DNA of 39,060 bases from NCBI GenBank assembly GCA_029250945.1, contig JAQXEG010000007.1, positions 1-39,060 of the forward strand, read 5' to 3'. The stretch's first letter is position 1. Each line of letters starts with the position of its first letter. The position numbers and the translations under genes are program-made. Positions 27,568-36,368 of this stretch are shown in pieces. The stretch is from Yoonia sp. (GTDB lineage Bacteria > Pseudomonadota > Alphaproteobacteria > Rhodobacterales > Rhodobacteraceae). The notes beneath the pieces were generated by a model, which ran no database searches, was not told the DNA's origin, and saw only the letters and a program-made list of their open reading frames with translations.

Positions 27568-28050
27568 TTACTCGGCTGCCGCGGCCTTTGGTGTCGCTGT
27601 GACGGTCACTTTACCGCCAGCTTTTTCCACGGCTTCAACAGCACCAGCGGACGCGCCGGTGACGACGATGTTCGCCTTGGCGGAAAATTCGCCTTTGGCC
27701 AGAACGCGTACGCCGTCTTTCACACGACGCAGCGCGCCGGAAGCAACCAATGCCTCTTCTGTGATGTCGGATTTGATGTCGATCTTGCCCGCGTCGATGA
27801 ATTTCTGGATCAGACCAAGGTTGATCACAGCAAATGTCTTGCGGTTCGGCTTGTTAAAGCCACGCTTCGGCAAACGTTGGTAGAGTGGCATCTGGCCGCC
27901 CTCGTAGCCTTTGATGGCTACACCGGAACGGGATTTCTGACCTTTGATACCACGGCCACCCATTTTACCCATGCCGGAACCTGGGCCGCGACCAATGCGT
28001 TTTTTGCCTTTGGTTGCACCTGGGTTGTCGGAAAGTTGATTCAGTTTCAT
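27568..28050 (-). CDS. rplO: Large ribosomal subunit protein uL15
   Basis: A 160-residue protein starting [20 protein letters not shown], with the glycine- and lysine-rich [22 protein letters not shown] segment typical of uL15 (shown here only as its start GRGPGSG) and [21 protein letters not shown] [12 protein letters not shown]. It is a late assembly protein of the 50S subunit. The start at 28050 has an AAGGAGAAG site. Normally it follows rpmD directly; here a pseudogene and a terminator intervene. Confidence 0.97.
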   Translation of the reverse strand: MKLNQLSDNPGATKGKKRIGRGPGSGMGKMGGRGIKGQKSRSGVAIKGYEGGQMPLYQRLPKRGFNKPNRKTFAVINLGLIQKFIDAGKIDIKSDITEEALVASGALRRVKDGVRVLAKGEFSAKANIVVTGASAGAVEAVEKAGGKVTVTATPKAAAAE

Positions 28051-28071
28051 TGTCGCTTCTCCTTTTGCCGG

Positions 28072-28100
28072 AATTGACCCCCAGCGACGGGAGCGGTCAA
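28072..28100 (-). promoter_or_regulatory. Candidate promoter of rplO-secY-adk
   Basis: On the minus strand TTGACC (28095-28100) and TCAATT (28072-28077) are 17 bases apart and 22 bases before the rplO ATG. The -35 box equals that of the rpsM promoter; the -10 box is weak. A promoter is expected here because a strong terminator follows rpmD upstream. Confidence 0.5.
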
Positions 28101-28174
28101 ACACGGCGTTTCAATACATATGAGTCGGGCGAAAAGCTCCGACTAGGGGCGTATAGCCCCGCAATCCGCGCGGA

Positions 28175-29883
28175 TCAAGTGGGAGTTGCGGATGGGGCCG
28201 TCCGCGGCTCCAACGCCGCCTTTGCCGTGCAACTGAAATACCATCCAGCCCGCCAGGTCCAAACTCTGTCCGTGCTGCGCCGTTCAAACCGTGCTCTGCC
28301 ATGCGGCCCAAAACCACCGACCCGAATCCGCAATGATCCAGCGCCACAACTGTCGGGCCACCACTCTCGATCCAAGTGATGTTCAGCCGATCCTCGCCGT
28401 TCGCTCCCGGTAGGATTTGCCAGTTGATCGTGACCCGCCCCGTGTCATTGGACAGGGCGCCGTATTTACCAGCATTGGTTGCCAGTTCGTGAATCGCCAT
28501 GCCAAGCGTTTGCGCCGCCGCCTGCATCTGAAACGTGGGACCATGCGCAAGAATACGTGTGCCAATCAAATCCTCAGGATGGGCAAGCTAGGATGACACT
28601 AGATCCCTGATCTGGGTCCCCTTCCACGCGCTGCGCGCAAGCAAGTCCTGACTGGCCGCCAACGCCTCAATCCGTTTGGAGAAATTCGCAAGAAATTCCT
28701 TAGGGTCCGATGTTGCGGTTAGACGGGCGATCGCGCGCACAACAATCAACAGGTTCTTGGACCGATGGTTCACCTCATGCATTAACGATTGCACATGCAC
28801 ATTGTTTTCTTGTGTTGCGGCCGCGGCGATCCGCCCCTCGCGTGCGCGCATCGACTGTGTCCACAAAAATGCAGAAATAAGAAGCGACAGCAAAATCCCT
28901 GAATTAAGAATAATCATCGGGCTAGAGGCGTTCACGGCCCCCGATTGCACACGCGCACCTGTGATCTGAAACGTCCAATCACGGCCATACAGCGATATCG
29001 AAGAGGTAAATTCCCTAGGCCCATCCACGACCGTATCGCTTGCAAATAATAACCGTTTGGGATGGGCGGTTTGTGCATCGAACAGGCGAACATCTAGCCC
29101 ATTGTCCTGCACGATACTTTGACGCGCCAGAAAACTATCCATCAAATCGTCCATACGAAACGCGGCGACGAGAAGCACGTTAATAGCCCCTGCACGGGCG
29201 GCAGGTGTGCTTATATCTTGGGACAGATCGAATGTCGGCTGCACCAAAAGCACGCCAAATTGCGGCGAGATCTCTGCGTCGGCATCTTCTTGCACCAAGA
29301 TGATCCGCGCGGTCATCGCGGCGGTGCCTGTTGCGACGGCCTTCTGCACGGCCGCACACCGATTTGGTTCGGAATAAATGTCATATCCAACGGCGCGACG
29401 GTTCATTTGCGTCACCGGTTCCAGAAAAACAACGGGGACATAGATATCACGGGCACTGGGCGGTTTGTCGGTAAATGACGTCGCCTCTGTACGTTAGATG
29501 TCCGCCTCGAACGCACGCAACTCCGCCTCACCACGGATATATTTGTTAAAACTCATCCCCTGAATGCCGGGGTAGTTTTGGGAAAAATCGAGGTCTTTGA
29601 CGTATTGCGCCCATTCTGCGCCTGATACAGCCTCTGACGCGTGATACAGACCGGACCCGACGCGAAGCGCCTGTAAATGACGGCGCATCACCTCTGCCGC
29701 GTCATCGACAATTGCTTCGCTTGCTTTTTCGAACTGGATTGCGCCGATTTAGTCGATGCGCTTACGCTCAAACTGCCACGTGGAAAGTGTGATCGCCAAC
29801 AATGCCGCCAAAATTAGCAGGACAGGGAAAACCCCTGTCAGGGACTTCCACTCATCAGGCACATCAAATTTTGTCATCATCAT
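28175..29883 (-). pseudogene. CHASE-domain HWE-type sensor histidine kinase, decayed
   Basis: One minus-strand frame encodes an N-terminal membrane helix (GVFPVLLILAALLAITL), a CHASE sensor domain (SGAEWAQYV, YPGIQGMSF, YVPVVFLEPV, GYDIYSEP), a second membrane helix, the H-box HEVNHRSKNLL and the N-box AIHELATNAGKYGAL. In-frame stops interrupt it at 29749-29751 (TAA), 29494-29496 (TAA) and 28588-28590 (TAG). Near 28241-28246 one base seems lost; the shifted frame gives WYFSCTAKAALE and ends at 28175. Catalytic residues remain, so inactivation looks recent. It would have been a membrane sensor kinase. It separates rpmD from rplO inside the ribosomal cluster. Confidence 0.88.
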
Positions 29884-29971
29884 TGGGCCCCTGGAGCGAG
29901 TACGTTGGGAAAAATGCAACCAATTAGGAACGAAACCACCTCTACAGTAACAAGAGATTATTAACCAAAGA

Positions 29972-30003
29972 AAAACGCCCGCATGATCACATGCGGGCGT
30001 TTT
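29972..30003 (-). terminator. Strong terminator downstream of rpmD
   Basis: A 14-bp perfect stem (29972-29985 with 29990-30003) around loop ATCA is followed on the minus strand by TTTTTC. It lies about 40 bases after the rpmD stop. It would end the rpmC-to-rpmD transcript, so rplO-secY-adk needs another promoter. Confidence 0.88.
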
Positions 30004-30043
30004 CAATTAAACGATGCATTCGGCCCAAGCTGGCCAGCGCATG

Positions 30044-30232
30044 TTAACCTTTTTCTTCGATGATTTCGACCATGTGGCTGACAGAATTCACCATGCCACG
30101 CACGGAAGGTGTGTCTTCCAGTTCTTTGGTGCGGTTCATTTTGTTCAGGCCCAGACCGATCAGCGTTGCACGCTGTTTGGCGGGACGACGGATTGGAGAG
30201 CCAACCTGTTTTACAACAATTGTTTTAGCCAT
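30044..30232 (-). CDS. rpmD: Large ribosomal subunit protein uL30
   Basis: A 62-residue protein with [17 protein letters not shown] at the start and [13 protein letters not shown], the uL30 core, ending [10 protein letters not shown]. It is a small 50S protein. It follows rpsE by 12 bases and is the last gene of its unit, with a strong terminator after it. Confidence 0.96.
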   Translation of the reverse strand: MAKTIVVKQVGSPIRRPAKQRATLIGLGLNKMNRTKELEDTPSVRGMVNSVSHMVEIIEEKG

Positions 30233-30244
30233 TGTATCGGTTCC

Positions 30245-30823
30245 TTACGCTTCTGCGGCTTCTGGGGCGGCGTCTGCAACAGGGGCGTCTTCCTTGCGGA
30301 GGATGTCTGCTACTTTCTTGCCACGACGCTGAGCGACGTTACGTGGGGACTGTTCTTTGGACAGACCGTTAATTGTGGCGCGGATCATGTTGTAAGGGTT
30401 CTGGGACCCCAAAGACTTGGATACAACATCCTGTACGCCGAGCATTTCGAAAACAGCACGCATTGGACCACCAGCAATAATACCGGTACCCTGTGGGGCT
30501 GTGCGCATGACAACTTTACCAGCACCGTGACGACCTTCGATGTCGTGGTGCAATGTGCGGCCGTCTTTCAACGCAACGCGGATCATCTGACGCTTAGCCT
30601 GCTCTGTGGCTTTGCGGATCGCTTCAGGAACTTCCTTCGCTTTACCTTTGCCAAAGCCGACGCGGCCTTTTTGGTCGCCAACAACGACGAGGGCTGCAAA
30701 ACCAAAGCGCTTACCGCCTTTTACAGTTTTGGAAACACGGTTGATTGCGACCAGACGGTCAGCAAACTCTGGTGCTGCTTCTTCACGGTTACGGCCGCGG
30801 CCGCGATTTTCACGTTCTGCCAT
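30245..30823 (-). CDS. rpsE: Small ribosomal subunit protein uS5
   Basis: A 192-residue protein with the double-stranded RNA-binding N-terminal domain ([21 protein letters not shown]) and the C-terminal domain with [18 protein letters not shown]. It has an alphaproteobacterial alanine-rich tail ([13 protein letters not shown]). It contributes to decoding accuracy on the 30S subunit. A 94-base structured gap separates it from rplR, unlike the tight spacing elsewhere in the unit. Confidence 0.98.
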   Translation of the reverse strand: MAERENRGRGRNREEAAPEFADRLVAINRVSKTVKGGKRFGFAALVVVGDQKGRVGFGKGKAKEVPEAIRKATEQAKRQMIRVALKDGRTLHHDIEGRHGAGKVVMRTAPQGTGIIAGGPMRAVFEMLGVQDVVSKSLGSQNPYNMIRATINGLSKEQSPRNVAQRRGKKVADILRKEDAPVADAAPEAAEA

Positions 30824-30886
30824 GTGTGGCGTCCTTATATAAATATGGGGTCGATCGCAGTGGCCAGATGGCCCTCGATCATCGAA

Positions 30887-30910
30887 GGCGCGGACATTGC
30901 TGCCCGCGCC
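30887..30910 (-). other. Hairpin in the rplR-rpsE intergenic leader
   Basis: GGCGCGG (30887-30893) pairs perfectly with CCGCGCC (30904-30910) around a 10-base loop, eight bases after the rplR stop. No U-run follows, so termination is unlikely. The transcript then runs through an AU-rich TATTTATATAAGG just before rpsE, which contains its ribosome site. Confidence 0.45.
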
Positions 30911-30917
30911 CTACAAT

Positions 30918-31283
30918 TTAGATTTTCAAACCACCTTCACGGGCAGCTTCGGCAAGTGCCTTAACCTTACCGTGGAACAAGAAGCCACCACGATCAAAGT
31001 AAGCAACTTCTACGCCGGCTTTCTTGGCCCGTTCTGCGATTGCAGACCCAACCTTGGAAGCGGCTTCGACGTTGTTCTTGCCAACAACGCCCAGTGCTTT
31101 TTCGAGCGAAGACGCGGATGCGATTGTCACACCGTTTGTATCGTCGATCAGCTGGACGCTGATGTTCTTGTTGGAACGGTGAACCGACAGACGTGGACGC
31201 CCGATGTTCGCTGTTACTTTCTTGAGCTTGTTCCGGACGCGCAGACGGCGCTTGAGGAACAATGTACGCTTGGAGTTTGCCAT
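30918..31283 (-). CDS. rplR: Large ribosomal subunit protein uL18
   Basis: A 121-residue protein with [18 protein letters not shown] and the C-terminal [25 protein letters not shown] block (key words FDRGG and HGKVKALA) that mark uL18, which binds 5S rRNA. It overlaps rplF by one base. Confidence 0.97.
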   Translation of the reverse strand: MANSKRTLFLKRRLRVRNKLKKVTANIGRPRLSVHRSNKNISVQLIDDTNGVTIASASSLEKALGVVGKNNVEAASKVGSAIAERAKKAGVEVAYFDRGGFLFHGKVKALAEAAREGGLKI

Positions 31284-31816
31284 TACTTCTTCTTCCCTTC
31301 TTTGCGGAAGATATACTCGTCCTTGTACTTGATACCCTTGCCTTTATATGGCTCGGGCTTACGCCAGGCGCGGATGTTTGCCGCGACCTGACCAACAAGC
31401 TGCTGGTCGATACCTTCTACAGTGATTTCAGTTGGCTTAGCTGCGGTAACAGTCACACCTTCTGGAACCTCGAAGTTTACGTCGTGTGAGTAACCAAGTG
31501 ACAGCTTCAGGGTGTTGCCCTGCATCTGTGCACGGTAACCAACACCGTTGATCTCAAGCTCTTTCTTGAAACCCTCGGTGACGCCAGTCGCGAGGTTTGC
31601 AACCATTGTGCGAGTCATACCCCACTGCTGGCGCGCGCGCTTGGATTTACCGCGTGGCTCAACGGAAACGGACTGGCCGTCAACGGTGATTGTCACGTCG
31701 TCTGTTGCTTTGAAGCTGCGGGTCCCTTTCGGGCCTTTCACTTCGATGGTCTGGCCGGACACAGAGGCAGATACGCCACTGGCCAGTTCAACCGCTTTTT
31801 TACCAATACGAGACAT
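31283..31816 (-). CDS. rplF: Large ribosomal subunit protein uL6
   Basis: A 177-residue two-domain protein starting [15 protein letters not shown]. It carries the family block [20 protein letters not shown] and the C-terminal signature [11 protein letters not shown] near the end. It sits near the GTPase centre and sarcin-ricin loop of the 50S subunit. It follows rpsH by 12 bases. Confidence 0.98.
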   Translation of the reverse strand: MSRIGKKAVELASGVSASVSGQTIEVKGPKGTRSFKATDDVTITVDGQSVSVEPRGKSKRARQQWGMTRTMVANLATGVTEGFKKELEINGVGYRAQMQGNTLKLSLGYSHDVNFEVPEGVTVTAAKPTEITVEGIDQQLVGQVAANIRAWRKPEPYKGKGIKYKDEYIFRKEGKKK

Positions 31817-31828
31817 GTCTATGGCTCC

Positions 31829-32221
31829 TTAGAATACAGTGCAGAGCACTTCGCCACCAATGTTGGCGCTGCGTGCTTTTGCATCCGACATCACACCCTG
31901 AGAGGTGGAGACAATCGACACACCCAGGCCCTGACGGACCATTGGGATGTCATTAGGGCCCATGTAAACGCGGCGACCGGGCTTTGAGACCCGCTTCACT
32001 TCGCGAATGACTGGTGTACCTTCGTAGTACTTCAAGCTGATTTCCAAAGCAGGGTGGCCATCTTTGCCAGTAGTTGCTTCGTAGCCGCGGATGTAACCTT
32101 CATCTGCAAGCACATCCAGAACCCAACCGCGCAGCTTGGAAGCTGGAGTAGAGACTGTGGATTTGCCGCGCATCTGAGAGTTACGGATGCGTGTCAGCAT
32201 ATCACCGATAGGATCGTTCAT
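31829..32221 (-). CDS. rpsH: Small ribosomal subunit protein uS8
   Basis: A 130-residue protein beginning [14 protein letters not shown] and ending with the uS8 signature [20 protein letters not shown] (key words STSQG and GGEVLCTVF). It binds the central domain of 16S rRNA and in Escherichia coli represses the spc operon through a leader near rplE; no matching leader was looked for beyond eye inspection. It follows rpsN by 12 bases. Confidence 0.98.
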   Translation of the reverse strand: MNDPIGDMLTRIRNSQMRGKSTVSTPASKLRGWVLDVLADEGYIRGYEATTGKDGHPALEISLKYYEGTPVIREVKRVSKPGRRVYMGPNDIPMVRQGLGVSIVSTSQGVMSDAKARSANIGGEVLCTVF

Positions 32222-32233
32222 AATATCTGCTCC

Positions 32234-32539
32234 TTACCAGCTGGACTTAACCATGCCAGGAATTTCGCCATTGGAACCAAGGTCCCGCAGCGCGATCCGG
32301 CTGATTTTCAGTTTACGGTAATAAGCGTGTGGACGCCCGGTGAGTTGGCAACGGTTGTGCAGACGCACAGCAGAAGAGTTACGTGGCAGCTTTGCAAGCT
32401 CCATCGTCGCCTTAAAGCGCTCCTCTACAGGCTTCTCTTTGTCGTTGATGATTGCCTTTAGCGCGGCACGCTTTTCAGCGAACTTTGCGACCAGCTTTTC
32501 ACGCTTAACTTCGCGTGCGATCATGGATTTCTTAGCCAT
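32234..32539 (-). CDS. rpsN: Small ribosomal subunit protein uS14 (zinc-independent form)
   Basis: A 101-residue protein, the long form without the CxxC zinc ligands, ending [18 protein letters not shown] with the [20 protein letters not shown] motif [16 protein letters not shown]. It is in the head of the 30S subunit. It follows rplE by 21 bases. Confidence 0.98.
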   Translation of the reverse strand: MAKKSMIAREVKREKLVAKFAEKRAALKAIINDKEKPVEERFKATMELAKLPRNSSAVRLHNRCQLTGRPHAYYRKLKISRIALRDLGSNGEIPGMVKSSW

Positions 32540-32560
32540 ATCTAATTTTCTCCCTACCGC

Positions 32561-33124
32561 TTAGCTGTTGAAAGGCATGTTGAAGTTCTTCAACAGTGCT
32601 TTTGCTTCAGCGTCGGTTTCGGCGGTGGTGCAGATGACGATGTCCATGCCCCAGTTCTCATCGATTTTATCGAAGTCGATCTCGGGGAACACCAGGTGCT
32701 CTTTCAGGCCAGTGGCATAGTTGCCGCGACCATCAAAGGATTTGCCGGATACGCCGCGGAAATCGCGGATACGTGGCATTGCAACTGTGATCAGACGATC
32801 AAGGAATTCGTACATACGGTCGCCGCGCAGCGTGACCTTAGCACCCAAAGGCATGTCCTCACGAACGCGGAAACCAGCGATGGATTTCTTAGCGGTCGTC
32901 GTCATGGCCTTTTGACCAGCGATTGTGGACAGATCTTCCTGTGCGGATTTGGCCTTCTTGCTGTCACGGACAGCCTCAGAGCCGCAGCCGATGTTTAGAA
33001 CAATTTTGTCCAAACGTGGAATCTGCATGTCGTTCTTGTAAGAAAACTCTTCCTTCATCGCAGCGCGAATTTTGGAAGCATATTCAGACTTCAAACGTGG
33101 GGTGTATTTTGCGTTATCAAGCAT
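32561..33124 (-). CDS. rplE: Large ribosomal subunit protein uL5
   Basis: A 187-residue protein with [20 protein letters not shown] near the N-terminus and [16 protein letters not shown], the uL5 core that binds 5S rRNA and contacts P-site tRNA. Its start overlaps the rplX stop by one base. Confidence 0.98.
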   Translation of the reverse strand: MLDNAKYTPRLKSEYASKIRAAMKEEFSYKNDMQIPRLDKIVLNIGCGSEAVRDSKKAKSAQEDLSTIAGQKAMTTTAKKSIAGFRVREDMPLGAKVTLRGDRMYEFLDRLITVAMPRIRDFRGVSGKSFDGRGNYATGLKEHLVFPEIDFDKIDENWGMDIVICTTAETDAEAKALLKNFNMPFNS

Positions 33125-33429
33125 TAGATCGCATCCCCTGTTGTTTTGGCGAAACGCACCTTGTTGTCGCCATCCATGCGGAAACCGACGCGGGTTGCTT
33201 TACCGTTTGCATCAACAGCAGCCAGATTGGACAGCTGGATCGGCATCGCCTTTGGCGTGCGACCACCCTGTGTCGTCTGGGATTGCTTCACGTGGCGTAC
33301 GGCCATGTTGACACCGTCAACGATAGCCTTGCCGGCTTTTGGATCAATTGACTTGATCTCGCCGGTTGTGCCTTTGTCTTTGCCTGCAAGAACGATGACC
33401 TTGTCACCTTTGCGGAGTTTAGCAGCCAT
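33124..33429 (-). CDS. rplX: Large ribosomal subunit protein uL24
   Basis: A 101-residue protein with an N-terminal KOW motif ([18 protein letters not shown]) and the [14 protein letters not shown] segment. It is an early assembly initiator of the 50S subunit. Two bases separate it from rplN and it overlaps rplE by one. Confidence 0.97.
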   Translation of the reverse strand: MAAKLRKGDKVIVLAGKDKGTTGEIKSIDPKAGKAIVDGVNMAVRHVKQSQTTQGGRTPKAMPIQLSNLAAVDANGKATRVGFRMDGDNKVRFAKTTGDAI

Positions 33430-33431
33430 AA

Positions 33432-33800
33432 TTACAGCACCTCCGGAGCAAGAGAAATAATTTTCATGAAGTTCTTTGCACGAAGCTCGCGAACAACTGG
33501 GCCAAAGATACGTGTACCGACAGGCTCGTTGTTGTTGTTGAGGATCACAGCAGCGTTCTTATCAAAACGGATTGCTGTGCCGTCTTCGCGACGGACTTCT
33601 TTGGCTGTGCGAACGACGACGGCTTTACGCACGTCACCCTTTTTCACACGACCGCGTGGAATGGCTTCTTTCACCGATACAACGATAATGTCACCGACAC
33701 TCGCGTAACGACGATGGGAACCACCCAACACCTTGATGCACTGAACTCGACGGGCGCCTGAGTTATCAGCAACATCCAGATTGGTCTGCATCTGGATCAT
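33432..33800 (-). CDS. rplN: Large ribosomal subunit protein uL14
   Basis: A 122-residue protein starting [19 protein letters not shown] and ending [10 protein letters not shown], the fixed uL14 length, with the signature [19 protein letters not shown]. It bridges to the 30S subunit. The 80-base gap upstream to rpsQ holds GGTCA/TGACC repeats but no convincing terminator. Confidence 0.98.
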   Translation of the reverse strand: MIQMQTNLDVADNSGARRVQCIKVLGGSHRRYASVGDIIVVSVKEAIPRGRVKKGDVRKAVVVRTAKEVRREDGTAIRFDKNAAVILNNNNEPVGTRIFGPVVRELRAKNFMKIISLAPEVL

Positions 33801-33880
33801 TTGGTTTCCTTCCGACCTATAGGGTCAACCCCGATTACTGACCGGGCCCCTAGGGTTTCGATTAAGTTGATGGCAATCGC

Positions 33881-34111
33881 TTAAGAAGCGATCACTTCCC
33901 AACGCTTAGTTTTCGACTTTGGTGCACATTCGATGATGCGAACAGTTTCGCCCACGTTGAATGTGTTGTTCTCATCGTGAGCCCGGTATTTCTTGGACTT
34001 ACGTACAGTTTTCTGAAGCAGCGGGTGCTTGAAACGACGTTCAACAGACACTGTGACGGTCTGTTCGTTCTGGTTGCTTGTCACAACCCCAGTCAGGATA
34101 CGCTTAGGCAT
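33881..34111 (-). CDS. rpsQ: Small ribosomal subunit protein uS17
   Basis: A 76-residue protein with [18 protein letters not shown], the [20 protein letters not shown] core and the late [18 protein letters not shown] block (family signature GDxVxIxExRPxSxxKxW). It binds 16S rRNA helices 7 and 11. Four bases separate it from rpmC. Confidence 0.97.
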   Translation of the reverse strand: MPKRILTGVVTSNQNEQTVTVSVERRFKHPLLQKTVRKSKKYRAHDENNTFNVGETVRIIECAPKSKTKRWEVIAS

Positions 34112-34115
34112 ATGA

Positions 34116-34322
34116 TCAAGCCTCCGAAGCAGCAGCAGCCGCTTTTTCGTTCAGAATTGTTTTTACCTTGGCGGCGTTGCGACGTGCAGCTCGGATGCCG
34201 GATGTGTTTTCAAGCTGGCCGGTGGCCTGCTGAAAGCGCAAGTTGAAGGATTCTTTTTTCAGGTTTACCAGCTCTTCACGGAGCTGATCGGGTGTTTTTT
34301 CCCGCAGTTCATTGGCGTTCAT
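34116..34322 (-). CDS. rpmC: Large ribosomal subunit protein uL29
   Basis: A 68-residue helical protein starting [18 protein letters not shown], with [20 protein letters not shown], the uL29 core. It is at the tunnel exit and binds signal recognition particle and trigger factor. The start at 34322 has an AAAGGAAA site; the frame is open upstream to 34439 across the promoter. In most bacteria it directly follows rplP; here 2.07 kb of other genes lie between. Confidence 0.96.
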   Translation of the reverse strand: MNANELREKTPDQLREELVNLKKESFNLRFQQATGQLENTSGIRAARRNAAKVKTILNEKAAAAASEA

Positions 34323-34632
34323 GCCATTTTCCTTTGTTTCAGACACTGGGAAGCCGCACGAAGGCGTGACCCCGAATCCAGTGGATGGAGTAGAAGTGTG
34401 CCGTATAGGAGGGAATCTGGGGTCTGGCAAGGGGTTCAACCAAGAAACGCCATACCATGATCACCCGCTGCAAATTACAGCTAATCGGTCAGTATTTTCG
34501 CCGAATAGAGTAAATTTTTGGCCATGAACCTTATGAAGTCTTCACCATCGCGTTGCAACTGATCAAGGTCACGATTGGCATGCTCAGATAGGCTCTGGCA
34601 TTCGGAACGATTTTGGCGGTAGGTAACATGTC
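34323..34632. other. 310-base gap between divergent rpmC and 2OG-oxygenase genes
   Basis: The rpmC side holds its leader and promoter (34402-34430). The remaining about 200 bases show no clear promoter for the plus-strand oxygenase gene and no gene I can support. A short minus-strand frame ends at 34481 but has no good start. Confidence 0.6.
34402..34430 (-). promoter_or_regulatory. Promoter of the rpmC-rpmD unit
   Basis: On the minus strand TTGCCA (34425-34430) and TATACG (34402-34407) are 17 bases apart, about 80 bases before the rpmC ATG. It is a good match to the sigma-70 consensus and is where a new promoter is needed after the insertion between rplP and rpmC. Confidence 0.7.
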
Positions 34633-35250
34633 ATGTCAGATATCAAATCGCTCTTTATGACCCCGCTTTACCGCGCCGCCCTATCCGATCACGGCGCCGT
34701 TGATCCGTCAGAACTGGAACAATCCTGCTTTGTCATCGCCCAAGACGACGAGGCGGGTCAGGACTGGTGCGAGGCCAATGATTTCCCCGGCTACACATCC
34801 TACGCATCCCTGACCGATTTGCCGTGGCGCTTCCCGATTTTTGCGGCTGTGGTCAAGGCGCTGGACGCCCATGTCGCAGATTTTGCAAAGGCGCTGCACC
34901 TTGATCTGGGGGACAAGGCGCTGCAACTCGAAGATATCTGGATCAACATATTGCCAGAGGGCGGCATCCACACCGGCCACATCCATCCGCATTCTGTCAT
35001 CTCCGGCACCACCTATGTGACCATGCCAGCCGACACATCCGCCATCAAATTTGAGGATCCACGCCTGCCGATGATGATGGCATCCCCCGGCCGGACCAAG
35101 GACGCACCCGAAGGGCTACGGCAGTTCGTCTATGTGCAACCCACCGTTGGTGACGTCTTGCTATGGGAAAGCTGGCTGCGCCACGAGGTGCCGATGAACA
35201 ACGCCGAAGACGACCGCGTATCCGTGTCGTTCAACTACAGCTGGGGATAA
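34633..35250 (+). CDS. TIGR02466-family 2OG-Fe(II) oxygenase
   Basis: A 205-residue predicted non-haem iron dioxygenase. The core has IWINILPEGGIHTGHIHPHS (iron histidines near residues 114-120), GTTYVTMP, and the late HEVPMNNAEDDRVSVSFNY with the second histidine and the 2-oxoglutarate arginine. Family members are uncharacterised hydroxylases; the substrate is unknown. Placement beside ribosomal genes invites the idea of a ribosomal-protein hydroxylase, but that is speculation. It converges with the small gene at 35254, three bases away. Confidence 0.85.
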   Translation: MSDIKSLFMTPLYRAALSDHGAVDPSELEQSCFVIAQDDEAGQDWCEANDFPGYTSYASLTDLPWRFPIFAAVVKALDAHVADFAKALHLDLGDKALQLEDIWINILPEGGIHTGHIHPHSVISGTTYVTMPADTSAIKFEDPRLPMMMASPGRTKDAPEGLRQFVYVQPTVGDVLLWESWLRHEVPMNNAEDDRVSVSFNYSWG

Positions 35251-35253
35251 CGC

Positions 35254-35439
35254 CTATTTCTTAGGCGTGCCCTTTTTCGCGGCTTTCTCCTCGCGGGACA
35301 GGGTTTGACCCCATACGTTGTTGGACAGGCCAAGATCATCGGCCATCGGCTTTGTCTTGCCTTTAGTGACCTTGCCGCCATTTTCCAAAAACTGCTTGAT
35401 CAGGTCATCATCGGTCGTTGGCTTCTGGACGTGTTTCAT
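35254..35439 (-). CDS. Small conserved-looking protein of unknown function
   Basis: Sixty-one residues, highly charged, with DDLIKQFLENGGKVTKGKTK, similar in style to small proteins with a FLxxGGKVTK motif found in phages and alphaproteobacteria. No signal peptide or membrane segment. It converges with the oxygenase gene. Two in-frame lysine pairs end the protein (KKGTPKK). I cannot name a function. Confidence 0.6.
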   Translation of the reverse strand: MKHVQKPTTDDDLIKQFLENGGKVTKGKTKPMADDLGLSNNVWGQTLSREEKAAKKGTPKK

Positions 35440-35538
35440 CTGGACGGCCTCACTTTTTCGGTTTCCACACTAGAATAGCGCAATCCGGCAGAGGATGAAA
35501 CACAGCAGGCAACCGCGATGTTTAGGGCTGGTGTTTTG

Positions 35539-35565
35539 CACGCGAGTGCGGACACAATTCGCGTG
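35539..35565 (+). promoter_or_regulatory. Operator-like inverted repeat before the alpha/beta hydrolase gene
   Basis: CACGCGA (35539-35545) and TCGCGTG (35559-35565) are perfect inverted copies separated by 13 bases. A smaller palindrome, GCAC/GTGC, overlaps the left arm. It lies 27 bases before the hydrolase ATG, a likely position for a dimeric regulator. Confidence 0.45.
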
Positions 35566-35592
35566 AGTGATGCAAATCAAAGGAACGATGCG

Positions 35593-36318
35593 ATGGATAG
35601 GATCATCTTTTGTCATGGCATGCCGGGCAGCATGGCAGAGGCCGCACTTTTGCAGGGTGCCAATCCGACCGCCGACGTGACCGCATTAAACATGTTGGAC
35701 GGGAATCTGCACCGCGATTTTGACGCTATAACGGCCAAATCAACGCGGCAACAACGCCATGTCGTCGGGTTTTCGATTGGTGCGATGTCGGCCATCCAGC
35801 TTGCGGCACAACGCCCCGCGAATGTATCGCGCCTTACATTGATATCACCAGCCGCACCGCTCAGCTTGGGCGACTTCCTTTCGGATATGGCAGGCAAGCC
35901 GGTATTCGAACTGGCGATGCGATCGCCCGCCCTGTTGATGCTACTAACCCGTTGCCAAGGATTGATGGCGCGGATCGCACCAAACGCATTGATCAAAATG
36001 CTATTCGCAAATTGCGGCGCGGCGGAAAGGGACCTTCTGACTGATCCCCAATTCCGAAAAGTCCTAACCCAAGGATTGCAAGAAAGTCTCGCCCACCATC
36101 CCCAAGGCTATGTTTCCCACATTACAAATTACGTGACCGATTGGAGAGGGCTGTTACCCCAAGTGACCTGCCCCGTCACCTTATGGCACGGGACCGAAGA
36201 CACATGGGCCCGGCCTGAGATGTCGCGCCAACTGCAACGTGCCTTTGGCGCAAATGCGGTGCTTAATCTTGTCGAAGGGAAGGAACATTACTCAACAATA
36301 ACCAAGGTCAGTCTGTAA
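35593..36318 (+). CDS. Alpha/beta hydrolase
   Basis: A 241-residue soluble hydrolase. The oxyanion-hole HG is in FCHGMPGS near the start, the nucleophile elbow is GFSIG (Ser near residue 72), the acid is probably Asp in GTEDTW, and the histidine in KEHYS near the end. All three triad members are present. No signal peptide, so it is cytoplasmic. The start at 35593 has an AAAGGAA site 8 bases upstream; the frame opens to 35518. It reads against the ribosomal genes and shares a terminator with rplP. Confidence 0.85.
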   Translation: MDRIIFCHGMPGSMAEAALLQGANPTADVTALNMLDGNLHRDFDAITAKSTRQQRHVVGFSIGAMSAIQLAAQRPANVSRLTLISPAAPLSLGDFLSDMAGKPVFELAMRSPALLMLLTRCQGLMARIAPNALIKMLFANCGAAERDLLTDPQFRKVLTQGLQESLAHHPQGYVSHITNYVTDWRGLLPQVTCPVTLWHGTEDTWARPEMSRQLQRAFGANAVLNLVEGKEHYSTITKVSL

Positions 36319-36334
36319 GTTGCGAACAAAAGCA

Positions 36335-36368
36335 AAAAACCCCCGCCGATTTCTCGACGGGGGCTTTT
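36335..36368. terminator. Bidirectional terminator between the hydrolase gene and rplP
   Basis: CCCCCG (36340-36345) pairs with CGGGGG (36358-36363), an inner CG/CG pair extends it, and A-runs and T-runs flank both sides (36334-36339 and 36365-36368). It works for rplP on the minus strand (stem then TTTTTT) and for the hydrolase on the plus strand (stem then CTTTT). Confidence 0.88.

Noticed and set aside
28111..28174. Extension of the kinase pseudogene frame to 28111
   Set aside because: After about 28241 the original frame becomes arginine-rich and unlike the family; the shifted frame ending at 28175 fits better.
7266..29751. Reassigned stop codons genome-wide
   Set aside because: TAA, TAG and TGA all serve as normal stops in intact genes here (for example rpmH TAA, bztB TAG, yidD TGA).
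33801..33880. TTGACC before rplN as an internal promoter
   Set aside because: No -10 match lies 16-18 bases downstream, and the candidate would overlap the ribosome site.
34481..34558. Short minus-strand frame ending at 34481 with a protein-like composition (FIRFMAKNLLYSAKILTD)
   Set aside because: The only starts are a TTG at 34558 (25 residues) or an internal ATG, with no ribosome site. It may be a gene remnant but cannot be supported.
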